From Bolinopsis microptera (taxonomy: Eukaryota > Ctenophora > Tentaculata > Lobata > Bolinopsidae): 64,000 bases of DNA. Position 1 is the stretch's first letter; every line of letters begins with the position of its first letter. The position numbers and the translations under genes are program-made. The stretch lies in NCBI RefSeq assembly GCF_026151205.1, contig NC_087076.1, forward strand, positions 18,841,919-18,905,918, given 5' to 3'. Below the pieces are notes generated by a model. That model made no database searches. It saw nothing but the letters and a program-made list of their open reading frames with translations, and had not been told where the DNA came from. Below are positions 10,001 to 20,720 of the stretch, piece by piece.

Positions 10001-10145
10001 TTTTTCAACACATTTAAATTTGTATAATCAATAAACTTTCCTTTTCTTTCTATTTGTTAACTTCTTGTTTAAATTATTTTACTGTTTATCTTATATTTAT
10101 TTTTTAATCTTCTTTTTAATCATCTTTTTCATTTCCTTTGTAGAA
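10001..10145 (+). repeat. hairpin + pyrimidine-tract module, occurrence 1
   Basis: A short ACAC...GTGT-type hairpin relic (caacacatttaaatttgtata), then atcaataaactttccttttc and a long T/C-rich tract ending ctttgtag. Related modules lie near 13058-13198, 14529-14656, 20086-20157, 23088-23210, 39680-39790, 47296-47412, 48969-49060 and 52257-52372. Confidence 0.7.
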
Positions 10146-10433
10146 GTTCAAGCTGCAGCTAGAACTAGGCAGTACTAACACCCACAAACGAGGTGAAAAA
10201 CTTATGGAACTGACACTTAGATACAATTTGTCTATTTCCAAGGATGTCATGACGTTCCAGAATGATCTCCGCTGCGTTACTCTTGGAAACACTGCATCCT
10301 GCGATCTTATCTCATCTTGGCACGTTTCTGACAGCTGTTCTCACTCCGACCACTCACTCATCAACTTTAACATTACTCTTAAAGGTATTATTTCACCTCC
10401 TTCTGCTTCTTCCTCGAGAGGAGGAGCTATTAA
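10146..10433 (+). pseudogene. LINE endonuclease-end fragment, copy 1 left part
   Basis: Encodes GSTNTHKRGEKLMEL and WHVSDSCSHSDHSLINFNI. In APE-type LINE endonucleases, a TN.RGE.L.ELL segment is followed by the final S.SDH..I.F motif, which is what is seen. The fragment is interrupted at its TTAA (10430-10433) by the foldback element and resumes at 11597 with NSTDAASFQEH and PWWTKELKILRNR. It lacks the start of the endonuclease and the reverse transcriptase, so it is a dead fragment. Confidence 0.6.
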
Positions 10434-11592
10434 GGGGGCATACACCAAATCTGTCCAGACCAAATGACCTCATAGGCAGTTCAGTGACCTTCTAGCGCAC
10501 CAGTTCCACACCAAAAAAAATTATTTTGAGAATTCCCATTTTTGTAATCGAGCATTTCCTGGTTGAGAGTGCAATTTTCGGAAAAAATTATTTTGTGGTT
10601 GAGACGCTATAAGTAAATAATTTCTTGCGGTATCGGGTTGAAATTTTACTCGCCGTTTATTCACATCTATTTCAAGGTGTGTGTAAAATCTTGATATCGT
10701 ATCTAAAAAGGCTGATGTGTTATGAATTTTTAAAGTCAAAAAGCTAAAATTGTCCTTTTCAGGCTTATTTTAACAAAAAGACAGTCAGGGAAGATCGGAT
10801 TGATTTGATGCTTGACATCAAATTGTTCTCTGAATTCTGGCGCAGTTTTTGATGCCCTCAAAAATGTTTTTACTCATTCAGCTTCAGAAAAATGTGATTT
10901 TTTGGCTTTGCAGATAAAAAATCACATTTTCTCCCATAACTTCAAAGGGAAGCATTTTAGGGTGTTTTGTTGTTCATAACTCATATATAAATGTGCTAGT
11001 TGCGGTTATTTTGCACCCTTCAAAAAGTCACTAGCACATTCCTCTCAAAATTTTAGAAAAATCAGTAAATATTAAAACCGAAAAATGTGCCTAAATTTGT
11101 TGTTTGGCTTTGAGGTCCAATAGATCTGAAGCTGAATGAGTAAAAACATTTTTGAGGACATCAAAAACTGCGCCAGAATTCAGAGAACAATTTGATGTCA
11201 AGCATCAAATCAATCCGATTTTTCCCTGACTGTCTTTTTGTTAAAATAAGCCTGAAAAGGACAATTTTAGCTTTTTGACTTTAAAAATTCATAACACACC
11301 AGTCTTTTTAGATACGATATCAAGATTTTACACACACCTTGAAATAGATGTGAATAAACGGCGAGCAAAATTTTAACCCGATACCGCAAGAAATTATTTA
11401 CTTATAGCGTCTCAACCACAAAATAATTTTTTCCGAAAATTGCACTCTCAACCAGGAAATGCTCGATTACAAAAATGGGAATTCTCAAAATAATTTTTTT
11501 TGGTGTGGAAACGGTGCGCTAGAAGGTCACTGAACTGCCTATGAGGTCATTTGGTCTGGACGGCACAAACAACTGTTTTGGTGTATGCCCCC
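10434..11592. mobile_element. 1159-bp foldback element with TTAA target duplication
   Basis: The ends are GGGGGCATACACCAAA and its exact inverse, flanked by TTAA at 10430-10433 and 11593-11596. The paralogous empty site at 13493-13496 has a single TTAA, which proves insertion and duplication. The arms are about 450 bp each, inverted, around a unique centre near 10880-11130; the left arm has lost about 14 bp close to its end. There is no coding sequence. TTAA plus 5' GG suggests a Kolobok-type MITE, possibly related in mechanism to the 5.8-kb element; piggyBac is the alternative. Confidence 0.9.
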
Positions 11593-12540
11593 TTAAACGT
11601 AACTCCACTGACGCTGCTTCCTTTCAAGAGCATCTTGCAGACCTTACAACCTCATTCTCCGTTTCCTCAACTGCATCGGCGAAAAAAATGAAATCACCCT
11701 GGTGGACTAAAGAGTTAAAGATATTACGGAACAGATAGAGACGTTGCTGGAATAAATGGAAAGTATGGTGTAATTCAGCACAAAGCTGATGAAGTCTGTG
11801 GAGGTAGACAACTTCTTATTAGAAATTAGTTATTAATGTATTGAAGGACATTTTGGTTTGAACTAGTACTTGTATAACGGAGTTCTCTGCATCTAACTAA
11901 GTGAAAATAGTGCCATCTTTTTCACTGCAGGTATTGTCAACTGCCGTACATGCTTGGAGTACGCAGTCCACAAGCGTGAATACAGACAGGCTAGACTTCA
12001 TTACGAGATAAAGCTGATAAATTTAGATCGAGCTCTACAACATATCTCAAAATCTCAAAATCGACCTCGGACCCTCCCCCCCCCCTGTGGCCTTACCCTT
12101 TGTTTTATCCCCTTTAGCAGGCTGCCTTATATGAAGTAACTGGTTTCCCTTGTTCTATCAATCCTCTAACTAAGAACATTCAAAAGAAAAAGAAAGAGAG
12201 AACTACAACTCCAACTACAACTTCAGCTGGATCTGTCAAGATTGTAAATACCAACAATAATCAATATCATTCATTATCATTTCGACGGCCCCAACGTGAA
12301 TGTGGCTATTGACATGTGTTGGTTCAGCCGAAATAAATATTATGTAATCAAGTTTATTTTTTATTTTTTAGTTAGTTCTCATCCGGCCAAACATTAAGCA
12401 ACTTATATTGCAGTACCATTTATCAATTAGTATATCAAAATATGTCATTGTCATTTTGCATGGCTGAAATGTAACGCTTGATTTATATACAATAAAAAAT
12501 TAATAAGAGACCTCATAAGACAAAATACGATCGCGGTAAT

Positions 12541-13647
12541 ATGTTGAAAGTTTTCGGACCTACAAACAGACTGCCAACCAAGTTCACGGCAGAGGCTATG
12601 AGACATGCTCTCAATGAAGACAATTTTACCTTATCAAATGCTGCAATAAGGTCTGCGGAGAAGAATGCAGCCATGGAAAAACAGAGGTTAGAGGTGAAGC
12701 AGTTTTTAGAACAGCACCATAAAGACCAGTCAAAAACTGATTCACCTCCAATCTCTGACAAAGAAGTCGAGATAATGGCGATAAGTGATGTTGTGAAAGA
12801 GGAGGAGGATATCAGTCAAAATGAAGATAGATTGACCTTACCAGGGAAGCTCTTACCTTTTTTAGACAAAGCAACTAGAAAGTTGACTCTGAGTAGTTCG
12901 CTACTGTCATACTACTCCCTACAAGTGGAGTTATATCATGCCGAAGATTGCTCCGATGAGCAAGTAGGAAGAGTGTTGAAACGAGCCTATGATGATATAA
13001 AATCCACAGGGAAAGGACCTAAGATCATGAGATTACCAGAAAATTGGATTCTTGATTTTTCAACAAATTTAAAGTTGTATAATCAATACACTTTCCTTTT
13101 CTTTCTATTTGTTAATTTCTTGTTTAAATTATTTTACTGTTTATCTTATATTTCTTTTTTAATCTTCTTTTTAATAATCTTTTTCATTTTCTTTGTCCAA
13201 GAGACAAAGTTCAAGCTGCAGCTAGAACTAGGCAGTACTAACACCCACAAACGAGGTGAAAAACTTATGGAGCTGATACTTAGATACAATTTGTCTATTT
13301 CCAAGGATGTCATGACGTTCCGGAATGATCTCCGCTGCGTTACTCTTGGAAACACTGCATCCTGCGATCTTATCTCATCTTGGCACGTTTCTGACAGCTG
13401 TTCTCTCCCCGACCACTCACTCATCAACTTTAACATTAATCTTAAAGGTATTATTTCACTTCCTTCTGCTTCTTCCTCAAGAGGAAGAGCTATTAAACGT
13501 AATTCCACTGACGCTGCTTCCTTTCAAGAGCATCTTGCACACCTTATAACCTCATTCTCCGTTTCCTCAACTGCATCTGCGAAAAAAATGAAATCACCCT
13601 GGTGGACTAAGGAGTTAAAGATATTACGGAACAGGGTGAGACGTTGA
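12541..13647 (+). CDS. ORF X, copy 2, reading through into a LINE endonuclease fragment
   Basis: This is a 368-codon open frame. Residues 1-175 are ORF X proper: MLKVFGPTNRLPTKFTAEAM, a Gln/Glu/Lys-rich helical middle, then DEQVGRVLKRAYDDIKSTGKG and LPENWILDF. Residues about 176-222 are the translated pyrimidine-tract module, an artificial run of Phe, Leu, Ile and Tyr that would look like a membrane segment. Residues 223-368 are a LINE endonuclease end (RGEKLMELILRYNLSIS, DHSLINFNI, PWWTKELKILRNR). The chimera is probably accidental: in a transcript the tract would more likely act as a splice acceptor. ORF X itself has no family I recognise, and its function is unknown. Confidence 0.45.
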   Translation: MLKVFGPTNRLPTKFTAEAMRHALNEDNFTLSNAAIRSAEKNAAMEKQRLEVKQFLEQHHKDQSKTDSPPISDKEVEIMAISDVVKEEEDISQNEDRLTLPGKLLPFLDKATRKLTLSSSLLSYYSLQVELYHAEDCSDEQVGRVLKRAYDDIKSTGKGPKIMRLPENWILDFSTNLKLYNQYTFLFFLFVNFLFKLFYCLSYISFLIFFLIIFFIFFVQETKFKLQLELGSTNTHKRGEKLMELILRYNLSISKDVMTFRNDLRCVTLGNTASCDLISSWHVSDSCSLPDHSLINFNINLKGIISLPSASSSRGRAIKRNSTDAASFQEHLAHLITSFSVSSTASAKKMKSPWWTKELKILRNRVRR

Positions 13648-13690
13648 TGGAATAAATGGAAAGTATGGTGTTATGCAACACAAATCTGAT
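13204..13690 (+). pseudogene. LINE endonuclease-end fragment, copy 2
   Basis: Same fragment as 10146-10433 plus 11597-11800 but uninterrupted. It gives TNTHKRGEKLMELILRYN, the terminal SDH-type motif as LPDHSLINFNI, then PWWTKELKILRNRVRR and, in the next frame, CWNKWKVW. The Trp-rich segment after the endonuclease is usual in LINE ORF2 linkers. A third, short piece of the same fragment flanks the 2.9-kb foldback element at 31125-31160 and 34086-34130. Confidence 0.6.
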
Positions 13691-13934
13691 GAAGTCTGTG
13701 GAGGTAGACAATTTCTTATTAGTAATTAGTTATTTGAAACGTCGTTTATCCTAACAGTGCAGTATCATTTGTCGCAAAAAATCAGAATAATCAGAAATTA
13801 TTTGGAACTGCCAAAAACTGTCTATAGTTATTAGTTATTAATGTATTGAAGGACATTTTGGTTTGAACTAGTACTTGTATAACGGAGTTCTCTGCATCTA
13901 ACAAAGTAAAAATAGTGCCATATTTTTCACTGCA

Positions 13935-14253
13935 GGTATTATCAACTGCCGTACATGCTTGGAGTACGCAGTCCACAGGCATGAATACAGACAGGCTAGA
14001 CTTCATTACGAGAAGGACCGAAGCGAGAATCCTCACTGTGCATTCTCAGTGGATGTGAAGAAAGTGCTGTTACTGCCTCACGTGCCACAATATAAAGAGG
14101 CTATCTTCACCTATAACTGTTTTTCATTATGTAGATTTTCAGAGGCTACAGACAAGTTGAAGGAGTTGCGAGATAAAGCTAATAAACTGTCGACGGTCCG
14201 CAAAAAGCTTTATAATACTGAGCTTTTTACAATATCGAACAGGTACCGTTAAA
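13935..14253 (+). pseudogene. exon of a DUF7869-type TE-associated gene (N-terminal flank)
   Basis: An acceptor (TTTTTCACTGCAG at 13923-13935) leads into CRTCLEYAVHRHEYRQARL, then YEKDRSENPH, FSVDVKKVLLLPHVPQYK and, from about 14142, a charged helix (EATDKLKELRDKANKLSTVRK). The C..C, helix, F.D..KVL..P pattern is what precedes the D.C..QN domain in a common group of uncharacterised insect and cnidarian proteins. The matching D.C..QN exon lies at 22176-22566, so both may belong to one ancestral gene. Copies: truncated at 11931-12006 and full at 34278-34680. Confidence 0.5.
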
Positions 14254-15331
14254 CTTAAGAGAGTTGGAGCTTAAAGATTTGATATTCGAGCTGCACAAAT
14301 GACAGAGCGGTAAACAGAGGTAAAACTATCCTCATAAAGTGAATGAAGAGTAATCATCAGTATCATATACAGTATGTAATAATGTATATTATTTTGTATT
14401 GCTATATATTTTAGCATTGATCTGACCAAGATAGGTTATTACTTATTTTCACTTTCAACACAAACAGTCGCTAGTATCACATACTCTCCCTGGCCCTGTT
14501 CATATCATGATATATTTGATTAATAATATATTTCAACACACTTGGAGGTGTCTGATCAATAAATTTTCCTTTTCTTTCTATTTGTTTACTTCTTGTTATT
14601 ATTTTAATGTTTATCTTCTATTTCTTTTTTAATCTTCTTTTTCATTTCTTTTGTAGAGGTTTTCCCCCTTTTTTCCAGTGTTCTTTCGACTATTCTTCCG
14701 TTTATATTTCTTTTAAAATGCTAAGATTTCGAGCTAATATTCTTCATTTAATGTTCTGAACTGTTTCGGAACTATTCCCAATTTTAAAATTCAGGAAGTT
14801 ATGTCTACGTTTGACGATGTTATATCTAGAGGAAATCTGAAAAAGTGACATTAGTGAAAAAGAAGATAATTATTTCGTAGGCCCTAAAATGATTCCTCAA
14901 GATAAAGTCTTAACCTTAAATTAGACATAACTATTTAGCTGAAGTAGCTCTGATATATATACCTCATTTTTTGACGATTTTTCCAGGTCCAAGATTTTCA
15001 AAATCAAATAAAAAACTTTCTAAGGCCTATCTCAAAATTCGGCTCGATACTTCTCTCTTAATTTGATCCCTAGAACATAATTATCTGCAGTCAAAATGTT
15101 GTAACTTGCGTGATTCAACTTATTTTTATTTCTAAGCTATGTACAGTGAATTAATACAGTGTGAATGCGTGTTCTGAGTTCTAACTAATCATTTTGTAAC
15201 AATTGGCTACACATATCTCCACATATTTAGGGACCGACAAACTTGAATTAATGGAAATAATCATCAGATTATCAACTTACTAATCGTCGATAAATAGTAT
15301 TACTTACCAAGATCTTTATTAAGGCAACGTC
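14254..15331. other. no supported gene; one pyrimidine-tract module
   Basis: Non-coding and AT-rich. It holds the hairpin/pyrimidine module at about 14529-14656 (caacacacttggaggtgt, then the T/C tract ending ctttgtag). Confidence 0.4.
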
Positions 15332-15596
15332 ATGGCACAACCGGTAAGTAAAAAAGCAAAGATTACAGTCCAAGAATGGGTGAGGCGACCTGATGTCGGA
15401 CAGAGTCGGGCGCGAAAGAGTTTGATATCGGAGAACCCCGCGATAAATCTAGTTAAAAAGTGTGACGCAATCGAGGGTTCTGTTCAAGACACAGGTAGCG
15501 GTGTGGACGACGTGGAGGGTTTCGAACAGTGGACGGATTTCGTTAGAATGAAGAACTTTGAAGTTGGGACGACAAAACTTTCTACCCTTTATACGT
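15332..15596 (+). CDS. unrecognised first exon (MAQPVSKKAKITVQEW)
   Basis: An ATG in a clean context opens 88 codons: a short basic start, then a mixed region with DVEGFEQWTDFVRMKNFEV, ending at a good donor (ACG|GTAAGT at 15594-15600). It looks like the first coding exon of a spliced gene. Downstream pieces at 15716-15990 (RELQLLHHKTDYPESFMVI and KVKDVDRSEVLAEFDIDS before a stop) are in several frames and may be decayed later exons. No domain recognised. This part is missing from the second segmental copy. Confidence 0.4.
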
Positions 15597-16171
15597 AAGT
15601 TTATAATCAGATTGCTTATGGTTATTCATTACCATCGTGTATGTTAGTTGGTAACCAGACTTTCGAGGCCTTACGTACAGAAATACTTATTTAGTGAACG
15701 CTTTTTATTACAGAGAACTACAATTACTTCACCATAAGACCGATTATCCTGAAAGTTTCATGGTAATTGCCCAACAAAAGTATAGTAGGAGAAGATAGAT
15801 TTTTAGACTCGATTTTCAGGGCGAGCGATTGAAAATTACAGGATGTAATAGGAGGGCCCCTGAGATGCTTAGTGCCGAAGAAGAATAAGGAGTGGTGCTT
15901 CCCTGACATTCAGGCAGTGTGTAAATTCTTTCGTAAGGTCAAAGATGTAGACAGATCCGAGGTTTTGGCAGAGTTTGACATTGATTCTTAGAGGATTTAA
16001 TATAATTTGAAAGGTCTTCATATTGTGATTGATTGAATTGTTTTTTTAACTGTACTTTTTTAATACATATTTTGTTTTTAATAATTTAATTTTATACCGT
16101 ATGAAGGGGCGAGGACAACATTTAAATTTGTAGTGCGTCTTTTAGTTTTAAAAACTATTTTACTATTTTAA

Positions 16172-16270
16172 GAGCGACGAGGAGGGTCTGCCTGTGATCA
16201 TGTCTCATTCCAAGTTGAGAGGGCTACTGGAATCGTTCAGGAGTCATCTTACTCCAGATGGGAAGCAAAG
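16172..16270 (+). CDS. small exon SDEEGLPVIMSHSKL...
   Basis: Bounded by TTTTAAG acceptor-like sequence and a GTAAAA donor, it encodes SDEEGLPVIMSHSKLRGLL and FRSHLTPDGKQR. The second copy is split by a PIF/Harbinger insertion at 34703-35683, so the uninterrupted form here is the older state. No domain recognised; probably one exon of the TE-associated gene cluster. Confidence 0.4.
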
Positions 16271-16604
16271 GTAAAACTCTTAAAATGTTATGTGAGTTCA
16301 CTTATAATATATCAAAACGCTTTTTAATCTCACACAAAAGCTGACTTGACCAAAGCCCAATCATTAGCAGCATTTGGAAAGTTCAAGACCAAATTGAAAC
16401 AGAAGAGATGCATCATGCGGTAACCGTAAAGAGAAACAAAAAACCCTCTTGGGCTCTTCGGCTAAACATCGTGGATGTTTTAATTTAAAACTTTAATCGT
16501 TTAAAATAAGCACGTTAAGAAAGTGTCAGTCATCAAAGAAACCACTTGCAGAAAAGACGGAGGTAACAGAATTAGAAGACGCAAGTGTAGCAATCGCAGA
16601 GGAA

Positions 16605-16843
16605 ATGGAAGACACCAGAGGTTTAACCGATAATGTTGAGAGCATAATTCCCAGAGATAGATTAGCCCTAGAAACTGATGATTGGGTATTAATCCTATGT
16701 AATGAAGTGAAATATCCTGGAAGAGTTGCAAGTGTTTTAGACGGTGGCGATACCGTGGAAGTGAAATGCCTTCACAAAATGAACAGTAGGGAAACCTGGA
16801 TCCTTTTGGAGGTGGCCAATTCGACCAGATATAGACTGTTATG
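16605..16843 (+). pseudogene. exon with C-terminal Y.G.V-type domain of TE-associated proteins (frameshifted)
   Basis: Encodes LALETDDWVLILCNEVKYPGRVASVLDGG and VEVKCLHKMNS, then shifts frame. Uncharacterised TE-linked proteins of invertebrates often end in a small W(V/L)...Y.G.V....V.V..MH domain, and the transposase at 6290-6620 ends in a variant of it. The second copy (36115-36357) keeps the frame further (FWRWPIQPDIDCYEL), so one indel here destroyed the end. Role unknown; the fold is probably a small beta-barrel, by inference. Confidence 0.45.
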
Positions 16844-16849
16844 AGTTAT

Positions 16850-17414
16850 GAAGTTCATCGTGAATATCTCCAAAAATTCATTATGACAAAGATAGTGGTT
16901 CCTGTGTTCTAGTTGGTTTAGAAAAACAGATGACCGCTGGGGACATCCGGGCAAATGGTGGATTAGACACAAATTCCGAAGCCATAGTCCTCTTGATAAT
17001 GCGAGAGGACTTATTTTTAAAGTCGTGGAATCGGAGAAATAAAACGAATTTAACCGTATTTCATATTATTTAACTTAATTTTTTAAGGTACGAGCATCTA
17101 ATTTCATAGCCTCATGGTACTGTTCATAATATTATTATAAAGTATGTTTCCTGAGAACGGCTTACTTGATAGATGAAACTTTAATCGGCGTAACGTCATA
17201 TCATCCTAGTTTTAAGCAACTGTCAATTAATAATGACTACACACATTAACGTAAAATAGGACATTTAACTTACAATAGTTATAAATAACCCAATTTAATA
17301 ATAACATTCTATAGTTCCACCACTTTTAAAATCGTTGATATAAATGGCCTTAGAACTTTAGAACATCGAAAAACTGACATCTAAAAATCTAGTTTTAATT
17401 TTATCGCACAAATC
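16850..17414. other. intron-like, no supported feature
   Basis: AT-rich. A stretch at 16882-16975 repeats part of the 17445-17540 exon (attatgacaaagatagtggttcc...), a local partial duplication absent from the B2 copy. Confidence 0.4.
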
Positions 17415-17745
17415 ATGTTTCAGGTTATATCACAGTCCACCTTCATGCATTATGACAAAGATAGTGGTTCCTGTGTTCTAGTTGGTTTAGAAAAAAAGAT
17501 GACCAATGGGGACATCCGGGCAAATGGTGGATTAGACACAAATGTCTCCAGAGTATCTGACATGGCTTACATCAGTTATGTGAAAGAGTTTAGAGCTCCA
17601 GATGTCGGCGGGATCATGTCGTCGAGGTTATTAACGATGCTTGGCACAAAGGCTCTCAATGGATCGGATAGTATTTACGCACAACAAGACCAGGGATATG
17701 GACGGAGAGTGTCTTATGTACCGCGACCAGAATGGAACTTGCCGT
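17415..17745 (+). CDS. unrecognised exon (MFQVISQSTFMHYDKD)
   Basis: An open 110-codon segment reading FMHYDKDSGSCVLVGLEKK, DIRANGGLDTNVSRVSDMAY, then FRAPDVGGIMSS. TTTCAG lies at its left edge (17420-17425) and could be the acceptor, in which case the initial MF is not coding. The second copy (36816-37030) is nearly identical until a deletion joint at 37031, where it jumps to sequence matching 20176. No family recognised. The conserved reading in both copies argues for past coding function. Confidence 0.4.
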
Positions 17746-18189
17746 AGGATTATACTTTCTGGTACATTTAAAGGTAAAACAGCTTCACGTGGTCCTACAA
17801 TTAAAATCTGGCGCTTATTAGTTTACTACACGAAAATTTACGTCGAAAGGCGCTCACAAATCATTTGAATAGAACTAATCATCGAGCTCGATATATTACA
17901 TTATTATTATAACTAATCCAAATGGTACAGGTAGGAATCTCTAGTCTGATTATAATTATCTTTAAAATAAAAACTGCTTAATAACTAATAAGCTATAATC
18001 TTTGGACAATGCATATCATAATGCATGTATTTGAATTTCAACCGTAATAGTTATTCGATATCCTTTATTACTTGGCAAAAATTTGAAGTCCTCCATCAGC
18101 GTTTGAGCGTCTCAATATAAACAACTTTGCCCCGTCCTCATAATCAGTATCACAATCAGTCATTGCAATGCGTTGACATAAATATTTTC

Positions 18190-18325
18190 AGGGGTACTTA
18201 AGCTGCATGACAACGTTTATAACGATACTTGCTGCGATGTTTGCAGACCTTTCCAAGACCCACTCATTCAGAGACTCAGGGAACAGTTCAATAACAAGCA
18301 GAGGAGGTCGGATGTAGACATGCGT
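18190..18325 (+). CDS. Cys-containing exon (CCDVCRPFQDP)
   Basis: TTTTCAG precedes an open segment VLKLHDNVYNDTCCDVCRPF, then RLREQFNNKQRRSDVDM, followed by CGTGAGT as donor. The CC..C cluster could be part of a zinc-binding site, for instance a RecQ-like helicase end, but the match is too short to claim. Present only in copy B1. Confidence 0.35.
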
Positions 18326-18508
18326 GAGTACTGAGTACTTACCGACTGTTTTAAATCACGAACATGTAATATTTGTAACGTTCATGCCTAAAATGTGTGG
18401 ATTGCATTCGATTTTATCGAATACTAAAGATAACAAGCCGCCATAATTGAACCATGAACTTCTGTAAGTGGATAAGAAGCAGCAATATCTTAGTCATAAT
18501 ATTTTCAG

Positions 18509-18699
18509 AACCTAGACGCACAGTGAAGAAAGAAGATAGGGAGTTCTTTGGAAAAGCATTAGCATGCCAGCTGACGTCCTATAATGACAACAGACCCTTT
18601 ATGGACTGTGAACTCACGGAAGGAGTCATTAAACTCCTCACAAATGAATGTGGCCATATTTTTAATTTAGGAGATATTGAAAGAATCGTACCAGAGTGA
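18509..18699 (+). CDS. unrecognised terminal exon (EPRRTVKKEDREFFGKAL)
   Basis: ATTTTCAG is followed by EPRRTVKKEDREFFGKAL, then DCELTEGVIKLLTNECGH and a stop at 18697-18699. It lies 183 bp after the previous exon and in a compatible orientation, so it may be the last exon of the same gene. No domain recognised. It is missing from copy B2. Confidence 0.35.
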
Positions 18700-19726
18700 T
18701 AGGGTGAAAAGGGACATACTAGTTATAACTAACGATATATTTTAAGTAACTTCGTCTCAATTATCATTTATCGCAAAAAGCGAAGTCCTAATCATGAATC
18801 AACTGGTTTCGATACATTATACATTATTTATGTACAAATTAAATGTAAACTTACTTAATGGCAATTTATATGACATCATTCCGGAGCTTAGAGTACTAAA
18901 TTTTATATATTTTTACTTATTTTATAAAATAAATTGTAATAATATTGTAAAAAACGTACCACGCTAGTTCACATTTACATAATTTAGGCACAACGTATTG
19001 AAAAATACATGAAAAATTTAGTACATAAATGTACCAGAGTATATAATAGAGGTATAATAAATCTTTTGGTTCCTTTTGATTATATACATTTCAGGCCAAC
19101 TATATATAGGTATATTTGCAGTTCGGTGCGTATATAAAAACTTGTTTACTAAACTCATGTTAACTAAATTTGTGTAATGTACATTGTATATTGTATAATA
19201 CGATTGATTGATCTGGAAGATTGAAATAGAAAGAAAAAGGTAGCAATTTATTTAAATAAGAAAGAAATTTGTTTTAGTTCTTAAACTTTTAATATCAACT
19301 TACAAAACTTAGTTGTGACAGTAAGCAGCATTCAGCAGTCTAGTAGTAAGTTTTCTGAAGGTTGTCTAGGAACAGACCCGGTAAATGTTTCATAAGAACT
19401 GGTGAAGCAGATGAAAAAGTAGCAAGCTGGAATGGTTGCAAGAAGTAAGTAACAGTGATTAGGTTAATAGTTACTGAAAGGTTATCCTGAGTTTTAGTTT
19501 CATGATCAGTAGCTCGGAATAGCAGGATCGTTAGTGCAGACGTCATGGTTCTAAAAGTTAAGAACTAAAGTTAATAGTCTTGCTGCATCATGTAAAAGAT
19601 TGCCTTTTATTGGGCCTGGACTGTGTGTTTGACCAACACGATTCGATGGTTTGTTTAGGGTGTAAGAAAACAAGCATGAAGCATCCAATGCGTAGGTTTC
19701 ATGCCCTTATATATTTATCAAGACAT
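18700..19726. other. no supported gene
   Basis: AT-rich non-coding sequence. Only short, domainless open frames. Confidence 0.3.
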
Positions 19727-19980
19727 GGCATCTGATCAAGTTGCTGCTGTGAAACTTCTCGCTGAATCCAGCGACCCCTAATTGAATTGGGAAGCAGGTT
19801 TTGCTGGGCTCCACATCAACAAAAGCCTGGCTAGGAGCTTCAGGAACTATACATTGTTTGGCGAAACTGGATTTCACAACATCACATCTTTGTTGACTCT
19901 GTATAATGATCCTGACTCCGTACTTCCAATTCCCAAAAAAAGTATACTTGGGAGGGACAAACACCACGATGGTGATAATT
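19727..19980 (+). pseudogene. unrecognised coding remnant with in-frame stop
   Basis: One frame reads MASDQVAAVKLLAESSDP, a TAA, then NWEAGFAGLHINKSLARS, NYTLFGETGFHNITSLL and YNDPDSVLPIPKKS. It looks like a once-coding stretch but matches nothing I recognise. It is in the 2.5 kb that copy B2 lacks. Confidence 0.3.
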
Positions 19981-20640
19981 AAAATATTGTCAATGACGAG
20001 GTAGCAAACTCTCAAGATATTAGTTATTACCAAAAGTGCACTTGAACAAGCATAAAACAAATAAACAAACCTGGACATTATCTTCTTGTTATACTATTTC
20101 TTGTTGTTATTTTAATGTTTATCTTATATTTCTTTTTTAATCTTCTTTTTAATCAGTTTCAATTGTGACAAAATCATTAGATCTGCTATTGTTAACAGAA
20201 TCTTCTAAGAAGTAAAGAAGAGCTTAGTGATACTTACTAATAGGAAGGGATCAAGGTAAATAGTCTTTCGATCATTTCTAATACAACTAACACAGCTTAT
20301 CAGTTAGTTGAGCAGTGATATTTTGATATCTTTGCGATGTTTGAACTGTTTTTCAACATTTTTATTTTCTTTCCATTTGTTTCTTTGTTTCTAATTAACT
20401 TTCTTTTGTTTCTTTTTTTTCTGTAAATGTCTCCTTTTCCTTTTCTTTTCAAATAACCTCATACTACAATATAGATTTTAAATATAATAGAAATTATTAA
20501 GCATTTAGTATCACTAAACTAAATCATATAGTGTTCACTAAATCATATAGTTTTAAAAAATAATAAATTGATGAAATGTTTCAGTTTTAATTTCGTTTCT
20601 TTGTTTCACCGTATGACAATGGTTGACCTTAGTCGTCATA
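19981..20640. other. partial pyrimidine module and T/C-rich non-coding sequence
   Basis: A partial hairpin/pyrimidine module at 20086-20157, then matching sequence to B2 resumes at 20176. Long T-rich tracts, nothing coding. Confidence 0.4.
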
Positions 20641-20644
20641 GCTC

Positions 20645-20680
20645 TATAAATATAAACTAGAAGAACCCTGATTTTCAGCT
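20645..20680 (+). promoter_or_regulatory. putative core promoter (TATA box plus initiator)
   Basis: TATAAATA at 20645-20652 lies 32 bp before the A of TCAGCT (20675-20680), the usual TATA-to-initiator spacing in animals, and 41 bp before an ATG at 20721. The same arrangement is kept in copy B2 (TATAAATA at 37492, TCAGCT at 37522, ATG at 37567). Confidence 0.45.
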
Positions 20681-20720
20681 AGTTAAGTAATAATACATAA
20701 CACACCTTGATGTCAGCGTA

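Larger units (their letters stand above)
8971..12006 (+). repeat. direct duplication, copy 1 (carries the TTAA foldback insertion)
   Basis: Sequence from the right end of the 5.8-kb transposon through an exon-like block (9072-9235), ORF X (9487-9999), a pyrimidine-tract module, a LINE endonuclease fragment and a spliced exon start is repeated at 12029-14015. Identity is high apart from small indels and the 1159-bp insertion at 10434-11592. Confidence 0.85.
12029..14015 (+). repeat. direct duplication, copy 2 (empty site)
   Basis: Begins with about 70 bp of the 5.8-kb element's right end, joined at 12006-12029 to a truncated exon of copy 1. It carries an intact ORF X and an uninterrupted LINE fragment. 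It differs from copy 1 by an extra stretch near 13730-13835. Confidence 0.85.

Noticed and set aside
18190-18325. RecQ-type zinc-binding region
   Set aside because: Only a CC..C cluster in a 45-codon exon; not enough to name a helicase.
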